A stretch of 6,685 nucleotides of DNA from Planctomycetota bacterium (GTDB lineage Bacteria > Planctomycetota > Planctomycetia > Pirellulales > UBA1268). Each line of letters opens with the position of its first letter. The stretch's first letter is position 1. The notes under the pieces were generated by a model. That model did no database searches, was not told the DNA's origin, and saw nothing but the letters and a program-made list of their open reading frames with translations. Below are positions 1-4,661 of the stretch, one piece after another. The position numbers were made by a program, and so were the translations under genes. The stretch is taken from the NCBI GenBank assembly GCA_027622795.1, contig JAQBZA010000185.1, forward strand, positions 1 through 6,685, written 5' to 3'.

Positions 1-365
1 ACCGGCAGGCCGCAGTGCTCACGCACCCGATCGCGAAGCGGAAAGTCGTCCCAGCCGGGCAGGTTGCCGGCCCGCACGATCCGACCTGCTGCGATATCGA
101 GGGGCCCGGGCGAGCCAAGGCCAACGCGGGCGATGTCGGTGGTGGCGATGCCCGCCTCGCGGGCCAGCGTGTGCACTGCCTGGCCCATGCGGGCGGCGGC
201 ATCCTCGGGCCCCCGGGAGGCGTGGGTGGGCTCGGCATGGAAGCCAACGAGCAGGCCCCGGTCATCGACCAATGCCGCTTTGACGTTGGTGCCGCCCAGG
301 TCGATTCCCACAAAGAGCGGCAACGTCGCCTTGGCAATCGGGAGCAGCTCGGGACGAGACGCCAT
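1..365 (-). CDS. ROK-family sugar kinase (glucokinase-like), N-terminal part
   Basis: The 5' end of a ROK kinase, running off the left edge; 121 codons are visible of a family usually near 300-330 residues. Members phosphorylate glucose or another hexose with ATP in the cytoplasm, or act as sugar-responsive repressors. Visible signs: the ATP phosphate-binding strand-loop FVGIDLGGTNVKAALVDD at residues 18-35, the GLGSPGPLD segment at 82-90, and NLPGW at 101-105, all typical of ROK glucokinases. No DNA-binding helix-turn-helix precedes the kinase fold, so an enzyme is more likely than a repressor. The sugar-binding and zinc-binding motifs lie outside the window, so the substrate cannot be assigned. 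The ATG at 365 lies 12 bases past the peroxidase stop, and its GAGG ribosome site overlaps that stop, suggesting coupled translation. Confidence 0.88.
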   Translation of the reverse strand, partial: MASRPELLPIAKATLPLFVGIDLGGTNVKAALVDDRGLLVGFHAEPTHASRGPEDAAARMGQAVHTLAREAGIATTDIARVGLGSPGPLDIAAGRIVRAGNLPGWDDFPLRDRVREHCGLP

Positions 366-375
366 GCAGGAGCTG

Positions 376-379
376 CCTC
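376..379 (-). promoter_or_regulatory. Ribosome binding site of the ROK kinase, overlapping the upstream stop codon
   Basis: On the minus strand TGAGG spans 380-376: the TGA is the stop of the peroxidase gene and its last two bases begin the GAGG site. Ten bases separate GAGG from the kinase ATG at 365. This supports that start and suggests that ribosomes finishing the peroxidase could re-initiate on the kinase. Confidence 0.5.
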
Positions 380-1922
380 ACTCCGGCAGGCGGCTGGTTT
401 CAACCGTCGGCGTGGGGCCGGTGCAGGCCTTCATAAACTCGACAAGGTCAGCCTTGTCCTGAGCCGTGAGGTTCAGCGGTCGGATCTTGTCGCTCAGGTT
501 CGGATTGGGATGGCCGCCCTTGTTGTACCACTCCACCACCTCTTCGAGGGTCGCCTGCGAGCCGTCGTGCATGTAGGGCGCGGTGAGCGCGACATTGCGG
601 ATCGTGGGAGTCTTGAAGGCCCCCGTATCCTGCGGGTCTTTCGTGACGACAAACCGGCCGAGATCAGGATTCTCCTTGTCCATGCCGACGCCCAGATTGT
701 GGTATTTCTCATCGGCGAGGTTGGCCCCCACATGGCAAGCCGTGCAGTTGCCCTTCTCGGTGAAGAAGATGTCGCGGCCCCGCTTGGCCGACTCCGACAT
801 CGGGTTCTTCTCGAGGAAGGCGGTCGCCTCGGCATATTTCGCCGCCAGATCGGGATCGTCGGCGATGTCTTCCTCGTCGAGCCCCTCGAACGATCGCAAC
901 TGTTCGTTGTAATCGTAGGGCGAGGGGGCGGTGACCAGCACCCGCTCGAAGGCGGCGATCGCCTGGCCAACTCGGTCGATCGTCAGCTCGCCAAAGACGG
1001 CCTCAAACTGCTTTTTGTAGACGGGGTTTTCCCCGAGCCGCTTCACGACGCCTTCATGCGTGAAGCCCATCTCGATCGGATTGGCGATCGGGCCGACCGC
1101 CTGCGCCTCAAGCGAATCGACGCGGCCATCCCAAAATTGCTTGCCTGAGAGAATCCGGTTGTAGGCCACTGGTGAATTGCGGCCGCCCTCCTGACCATCG
1201 ATCCCGACGCCGGTCTTGGTGTGGGCGGAGTACCCCATCGACGGGTCGTGGCATGTTGCGCAGCTCACGCTGGAGTCGAGCGAGAGGCGGGGGTCGAAGT
1301 AAAGCTGTCGGCCCAACTCGATCTTCGCACGGGTGAGCGGATTTTCCTCGAGGCCGGTGATCTGCGCGACCCCTTGCGAGAGGCCGAGCGGTAGGATTGG
1401 CTCAATCTCGACGAAGTTTTTCGGTTGAGCCAGCCACGCATCAATCTGCTCAAGTGTGATCGGACCGTTGCCAGGCACTCCCGCAGTGAGCGATGGGTCG
1501 CCGAGTTTTACCGACTCGCGACCAGCGGCGGCATCACCTGGCTTGGGTTCTGGCTTGGGTTCTGGCTTGGGTTCTGGCTTGGGTTCTGGCTTGGGTTCTG
1601 GCTTGGGCTCTGGCTTGGGCTCTGGCTCAGTGGCGGCCGGTTCCTTCATCTCCGGCTTGTTGATTGACTTTCCAGCTTCGTCGATGGCTGCATCAGCTTC
1701 GGCCTTGGCGGCATCCGCCTTCTTTGCCGGCGTGGTTTTGTCGCCGGAAGCAGCGATCGGGGTGGTGTCCGCAGGAGGAGAGGTCTCAATCACCTCGACT
1801 TCGACGACCTCACCTTTCGGCTTGGTATCGCTCGACGGTGCGCATCCGCTGACCGCCGCAACAGCGGAGATGGCGATGAAAAGGAGTGACGTTGTCGAAG
1901 AAGGAGATGGGTTCATGCGCAT
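378..1922 (-). CDS. Di-haem cytochrome c peroxidase (CcpA/MauG family), lipoprotein with EPKP tether
   Basis: A 514-residue exported di-haem c peroxidase, expected to reduce hydrogen peroxide with electrons from small cytochromes, or to oxidise a protein or small substrate as MauG relatives do. Order: signal peptide with lipobox VSGC (lipidated Cys27); an Ala/Lys/Glu-rich stretch to about 98; seven EPKP units at 101-128; then the enzyme from about 155 to 502. Haem sites are CATCH at 221-225 and CTACH at 393-397. Trp264 in FWDGR lies 43 residues after the first haem Cys, matching the inter-haem Trp of Pseudomonas CcpA. Met451 in PYMHDG is the likely sixth ligand of the second haem, which points to a classical peroxidase rather than MauG, where a Tyr serves. 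His234 is a candidate distal ligand of the first haem. ATG 1922 gives a charged n-region; ATG 1916 is an alternative better spaced from AGGTGAG. Confidence 0.93.
   Translation of the reverse strand: MRMNPSPSSTTSLLFIAISAVAAVSGCAPSSDTKPKGEVVEVEVIETSPPADTTPIAASGDKTTPAKKADAAKAEADAAIDEAGKSINKPEMKEPAATEPEPKPEPKPEPKPEPKPEPKPEPKPEPKPGDAAAGRESVKLGDPSLTAGVPGNGPITLEQIDAWLAQPKNFVEIEPILPLGLSQGVAQITGLEENPLTRAKIELGRQLYFDPRLSLDSSVSCATCHDPSMGYSAHTKTGVGIDGQEGGRNSPVAYNRILSGKQFWDGRVDSLEAQAVGPIANPIEMGFTHEGVVKRLGENPVYKKQFEAVFGELTIDRVGQAIAAFERVLVTAPSPYDYNEQLRSFEGLDEEDIADDPDLAAKYAEATAFLEKNPMSESAKRGRDIFFTEKGNCTACHVGANLADEKYHNLGVGMDKENPDLGRFVVTKDPQDTGAFKTPTIRNVALTAPYMHDGSQATLEEVVEWYNKGGHPNPNLSDKIRPLNLTAQDKADLVEFMKACTGPTPTVETSRLPE
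1540..1623. repeat. Seven tandem 12-base units coding (Glu-Pro-Lys-Pro)7
   Basis: Five identical copies of GGCTTGGGTTCT (1540-1599, plus strand) are followed by two copies differing at one base, GGCTTGGGCTCT (1600-1623), then a broken half-unit. Read on the minus strand they encode EPKP seven times, residues 101-128 of the peroxidase lipoprotein. Near-perfect identity at the DNA level suggests recent growth by slippage. Because the unit is a multiple of three, copy-number change alters tether length without breaking the frame. The peptide would be an extended, polyproline-like spacer between the lipid anchor and the enzyme. Confidence 0.95.
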
Positions 1923-1982
1923 GGCTCACCTATTCTCGTCGAGTATTAATGGATCAGAGTTGCTGAGACGATTCTAGCGTCT

Positions 1983-2480
1983 TCACGCTCCCTCGACCAC
2001 GCCGGCAGGTACGAGCCACTCCAACTCCCCCGGGTGGCCCGGCCCGTCTTCGAGCCGCAGCGAAGCGACCGATCCTTTCTGCATCCGAATGGCAGCCGAT
2101 CCGTCGCCGATCATGAGCGATACCAGGCGCCCCACGCAGGGCGCGTGCCCGACCCAGGCCACACGCGAGGCATCATAGTGGATCGTCCGTTCCAAGACCG
2201 CCTGCCAATCGGCCCCAGGGGCCAGCGCATCGACGAGGTCGACACCCGATGCGACTTCAAACACCTGCGCCATGATCTCGGCTGTTTCACGGGTCCGCAC
2301 GAGGGGGCTCGAGGCGATGCGATCGACCTGCATGCCGCCATCCCGAAGATGCGAAATGAACTTCTCAAATCGCTTCCGCCCCTTCTTGGTGAGCGGACGC
2401 GAAAAATCGTCGCCAGCAGGACCAGCATCCTCGGCCCAGGCGTGACGGACGATGTAGAGGTGCGTGGGGATCGTGGCCAT
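1983..2480 (-). CDS. sixA: SixA-type phosphohistidine phosphatase (histidine phosphatase superfamily)
   Basis: A 165-residue cytoplasmic protein, close to the about 160 residues of E. coli SixA. It carries the branch-1 histidine phosphatase signature: RHA at 12-14 with His13 as the phosphorylated nucleophile, the SixA-like PLTKKGRK at 29-36, SSPLVRTRETAE at 58-69 with phosphate-binding Arg, and the second catalytic His112 in VGHAP. SixA proteins remove phosphate from histidine on phosphotransfer proteins such as ArcB HPt or PTS carriers; the partner here is unknown. The short single-domain architecture separates it from phosphoglycerate mutases and cobalamin phosphatases. The ATG at 2480 is chosen because the frame extends upstream only through the end of the RNase HII-like gene; the fold begins at residue 6. 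No clear ribosome site precedes it. It sits 40 bases after the nuclease gene and 60 bases before the peroxidase gene. Confidence 0.87.
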   Translation of the reverse strand: MATIPTHLYIVRHAWAEDAGPAGDDFSRPLTKKGRKRFEKFISHLRDGGMQVDRIASSPLVRTRETAEIMAQVFEVASGVDLVDALAPGADWQAVLERTIHYDASRVAWVGHAPCVGRLVSLMIGDGSAAIRMQKGSVASLRLEDGPGHPGELEWLVPAGVVEGA

Positions 2481-2520
2481 CGGAAGAATTGTGGTGGCTC
2501 CACCGATGCGAAGCAAGGCG

Positions 2521-3507
2521 TTACGCCTGTCGCCAGAGCTCCTCGTCGGTGATACCGGCGGCACGGATCGCCGCCGCGGCCTCGCGCCGCCAGCGGGAGG
2601 CATCGACTGGATAGCCAGCTGTGGGAGCGAGGCCTGGCAACCGCTCAGACCAAAACTGATTGAAGACCTCCATCGCGAGTTCACGGACGTACTTCGCCGT
2701 CATGCTTGCCAGGGCAACAGGGCCGCGGGCCTCGCCTCCGACACAAAACTCGATGCGACAGTCTGAGCCGAGCAGTTCGTAGGCCGACCGCGTGGGTGTC
2801 TCCTCGATTGGCTGCACGAGCGGGCAGTCAAAATGCCGGGCCACGACGGCTGCATAGTGCTTGCGACCGCCATGCCGATCGCACCAGATCATGACCGGCG
2901 CGTGAGCCTCCGCTCGTCGGCGGGTGTCGGCAGCGAGCGTGAGTGTGACTGCCGAGAGGATGTCGGACTTGTTGAGCCCGGCGGTCAAGTGGCCATTGAA
3001 CTCAGCCGGATGCACGATCCGGCATGTGATCCGCTGAAGTGAGACACCGGCATCGGCCAGTGCCGTGGCGATGCGTGTACTTCGTGATGCGCAGGCCTCG
3101 GCATCGGCCACTCGTGGAAGAGGTACCACCTGCAACACCGGCCATTCGGGCGGCGGGAGCGCATTGTCGCCAATGCCAGTGGCCTCCGCGAAGGCGGGCC
3201 AGCTACTTGGCACAGCCCCGCTTGCGATCCCGAGCGCCGTCAGCACCCCCGCTTCAAGTGCCATCAGGCCACCTGTCTTGTTTCCGCCACGATAGACCTG
3301 CTTGGAGTCGGTCCACAGCGGAGTTACGCGTGTTGGAGGTAGGTCCACGGCCGGATCAGCAGCGTGGGCAGCGAGCGCAAGCGCACGGGCCAGCCTTGCC
3401 TCAGCCGCGGCTGGCTCAGCATCGACCTGCCAGACCGATGCCGCCACCACGAGCGGCCCGAGATTTGGCCCGTAGCCCGCCTCGTCGGTGCCGATGACGA
3501 GCGTCAT
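2521..3507 (-). CDS. RNase HII-like nuclease, enlarged and diverged
   Basis: A 328-residue protein related to RNase HII, which cuts RNA in RNA-DNA hybrids and starts removal of single ribonucleotides from DNA. Visible family marks, in order: GTDEAGYGPNLGPLV at 6-20 (Asp8 and Glu9 are the first two metal ligands), DSKQ at 67-70, WCDRHGG at 208-214 (Asp210, candidate third ligand), ASMTAKYVREL at 267-277 aligning with the ASI-AKV-RD helix, and GYP at 298-300. Oddities: bacterial RNase HII is about 200-260 residues with roughly 90 residues between the first and third ligands, against about 200 here; the fourth ligand, normally Asp, aligns with Glu276. It may therefore have altered specificity. 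The ATG at 3507 overlaps the methyltransferase stop as ATGA and has GGAG ten bases upstream. No RNase HIII TBP-like N-terminal domain is present. Confidence 0.78.
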   Translation of the reverse strand: MTLVIGTDEAGYGPNLGPLVVAASVWQVDAEPAAAEARLARALALAAHAADPAVDLPPTRVTPLWTDSKQVYRGGNKTGGLMALEAGVLTALGIASGAVPSSWPAFAEATGIGDNALPPPEWPVLQVVPLPRVADAEACASRSTRIATALADAGVSLQRITCRIVHPAEFNGHLTAGLNKSDILSAVTLTLAADTRRRAEAHAPVMIWCDRHGGRKHYAAVVARHFDCPLVQPIEETPTRSAYELLGSDCRIEFCVGGEARGPVALASMTAKYVRELAMEVFNQFWSERLPGLAPTAGYPVDASRWRREAAAAIRAAGITDEELWRQA

Positions 3508-4019
3508 CCCGGCAACGCTCCGCGGCGGGGATGCTGCCGACAGTACTCGTACACGGCGATCGATGTCGAGGTGGCGGCATTGAGGCTGTGGGGGAGGCCG
3601 GCGAGCGGAATCTCGGCCACGCGGTCGACCCGGTCGAGCACGTCGGGCTCGAGTCCGGTGCGTTCGTTGCCGACCACGATCACCGTCCGCGGCAGGAATG
3701 AAAAACAAAACAGGCTTTCCGACCCGGTTGTCTGCTCGAGTCCCACCAGTTCGTAGCCCGCGGCCTTCAACCGGTCGAGTACGGGTGGCAGGCTGCGGTG
3801 GACCTCGAGCATCACCGCGTCGGCCCCATCGCGGGCGATGCGGTCGTGAAGCCGGGCGGCACCGCAGGCGATGACACGGTGGATGCCGAAACAGCCGCAA
3901 GTGCGTACGATGTGCGACAGATTGATGTGGCTGCGCATCGGCGCGCATGCCACGATGAGTTCCCGCGGCTGATGAAGCGGCTCTGGAGGCTTGTGACGAA
4001 TGTGTGTGAAGTGTGGCAT
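3504..4019 (-). CDS. SpoU/TrmH-family RNA 2'-O-methyltransferase
   Basis: A 171-residue SPOUT-class enzyme that would transfer methyl from S-adenosylmethionine to a ribose 2'-OH in tRNA or rRNA. The three SpoU motifs are present: motif 1 NLSHIVRT at 33-40, with Arg39 as the probable catalytic Arg; motif 2 VIVVGNERTGLEP at 113-125; and motif 3 IPLAGLPHSLNAATSTSIAVYE at 137-158 (last two residues YE), which forms the deep knot and SAM pocket. It lacks the N-terminal ribosome-binding domain of the RlmB type, so it resembles compact TrmH or TrmL enzymes; the target base cannot be told. The start at 4019 (MPHFTHIRH) is preferred, with ATG 4034 as alternative; neither has a clear ribosome site. It heads the leftward block, overlaps the nuclease gene by four bases, and overlaps the divergent TlpA-like gene by 20 bases if both starts are correct. 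Confidence 0.88.
   Translation of the reverse strand: MPHFTHIRHKPPEPLHQPRELIVACAPMRSHINLSHIVRTCGCFGIHRVIACGAARLHDRIARDGADAVMLEVHRSLPPVLDRLKAAGYELVGLEQTTGSESLFCFSFLPRTVIVVGNERTGLEPDVLDRVDRVAEIPLAGLPHSLNAATSTSIAVYEYCRQHPRRGALPG
3518..3521 (-). promoter_or_regulatory. Ribosome binding site of the RNase HII-like gene
   Basis: GGAG on the minus strand lies ten bases before the ATG at 3507, inside the last codons of the methyltransferase gene. It supports this start; together with the ATGA overlap it suggests coupled translation. Confidence 0.45.
3985..3989 (+). promoter_or_regulatory. Ribosome binding site deciding the TlpA-like start
   Basis: GGAGG lies ten bases before the ATG at 4000, and no comparable site precedes the in-frame ATG at 4036. 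The site sits within the opposite-strand methyltransferase coding sequence. It favours the upstream start and so the 20-base divergent gene overlap. Confidence 0.5.
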
Positions 4020-4614
4020 CGGCGACGCGAGCATTATGGCATGCCTGGCGGTGGCATTCCTCGGAGTCTGTGGAGGGTGTGGGAGCGAGCCGCCCGCACC
4101 GGCACCGGCTGCCGCTGCTCCAGCCACCCCGCCGGCACAGGCCGATCCCCTTCCGGTCACGATTCGTCTGGTCGATTACGCGGAGGTCGAGGCTGAACTG
4201 GCGAAGCATGCCGGCAAAGTCGTGGTGCTCGACTGCTGGAGTACCTCATGTCCGCCATGCATCAAGGAATTTCCGGGATTGATCAAGTTGCAAAAGACCT
4301 TTGGGGAGCGTGTCGTCTGTCTGTCGCTCTCCTTTGACTACGAGGGCATCGGGGCACCGGACGAGGTCGTGCCGCGCGTCGAGGGCTTCCTGCGAGATGT
4401 CGGTGCCGGCACGATTGTGAATCTCGTGGCCCGTGAGGATGCCGACGCACTCTACGAAAAAATGAATCTTGTCAGCGTGCCGGCAGTGTTCGTGTACAAG
4501 CCCGACGGCACGCTGGCCCGCACGTTTGACGACGACATGGCCTCCAAGGAACTGGGGCGACCCTTCACCTACGAAGACATTACCGCTGCGGTGGAAGAAT
4601 GCCTGGCCCGTTGA
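4000..4614 (+). CDS. TlpA/thioredoxin-like thiol-disulfide protein, probable lipoprotein or membrane-anchored
   Basis: A 204-residue exported thioredoxin-fold protein expected to reduce or exchange disulfides outside the cytoplasmic membrane. Residues 12-23 are hydrophobic and lead to CGGC; Cys27 is a candidate lipid-modified Cys, though Cys at the -3 position makes the lipobox atypical. An Ala/Pro-rich linker spans about 30-50. The redox site is WSTSCPPC at 80-87 (Cys84, Cys87), matching the WATWCPPC form of TlpA/ResA, and the conserved cis-Pro is Pro161 in SVPAVFVYKPDG. The segment from about 106 to 150 fits the usual TlpA insertion. GGAGG and Lys4 in the n-region favour ATG 4000 over 4036. 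It is 47 bases before signal peptidase I on the same strand. Cytochrome maturation is one possible role, but no other ccm/res genes are in view. Confidence 0.85.
   Translation: MCVKCGIGDASIMACLAVAFLGVCGGCGSEPPAPAPAAAAPATPPAQADPLPVTIRLVDYAEVEAELAKHAGKVVVLDCWSTSCPPCIKEFPGLIKLQKTFGERVVCLSLSFDYEGIGAPDEVVPRVEGFLRDVGAGTIVNLVAREDADALYEKMNLVSVPAVFVYKPDGTLARTFDDDMASKELGRPFTYEDITAAVEECLAR
4033..4041 (-). promoter_or_regulatory. Possible extended -10 promoter for the leftward block
   Basis: On the minus strand TGCCATAAT matches the extended -10 consensus TGNTATAAT at all but one position, an AT-rich island in GC-rich sequence. Transcription would begin near 4026, leaving only about seven bases before the methyltransferase ATG at 4019, so the message would be almost leaderless; this fits the lack of a ribosome site there. 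No good -35 hexamer is visible 16-18 bases upstream. It lies inside the TlpA-like coding sequence. Inference only. Confidence 0.3.
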
Positions 4615-4647
4615 GGTGCAAAGAAGCGTCATAGTAAACTGACGTGC

Positions 4648-4651
4648 GGAG
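4648..4651 (+). promoter_or_regulatory. Ribosome binding site deciding the signal peptidase start
   Basis: GGAG ends ten bases before the ATG at 4662. An in-frame GTG at 4644 would start six codons earlier but would place this site inside the gene and has no site of its own, so ATG 4662 is preferred. Confidence 0.5.
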
Positions 4652-4661
4652 CAACCAGTCC

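Noticed and set aside
15..1148. 377-codon open frame on the plus strand across the kinase and peroxidase
   Set aside because: Antisense to two clear genes (haem motifs and ROK motifs on the minus strand); composition typical of a shadow frame.
1425..1977. Plus-strand frames with GFWL or SGLG repeats
   Set aside because: These are the reverse and shifted readings of the 12-base tandem repeat that encodes EPKP in the peroxidase.
1923..1982. AT-rich stretch (ATTAATAC) upstream of the peroxidase
   Set aside because: It could hold a promoter for the peroxidase, but no -10/-35 pair with acceptable match and spacing is visible.
2493..2504. Perfect 12-base palindrome GGTGGCTCCACC-type between the nuclease and SixA genes
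   Set aside because: Five-base arms with a two-base centre and no following T-run, so not a terminator; too short to call an operator without a second copy.
2487..4209. Long minus-strand frame extending the RNase HII-like protein upstream to 4209 (562 codons)
   Set aside because: The extension crosses the methyltransferase gene in another frame and has low-complexity Arg/His/Pro content; the DEAG motif normally sits near the N-terminus, fitting the start at 3507.
4036..4614. Shorter TlpA-like start at ATG 4036
   Set aside because: It would avoid the divergent overlap, but it lacks a ribosome site and a positively charged n-region; kept as an alternative only.
4611..4640. Possible promoter TTGAGG / TAAACT before signal peptidase I
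   Set aside because: Each hexamer matches consensus at only four of six bases with 18-base spacing, and the first overlaps the TlpA stop; not strong enough to annotate.
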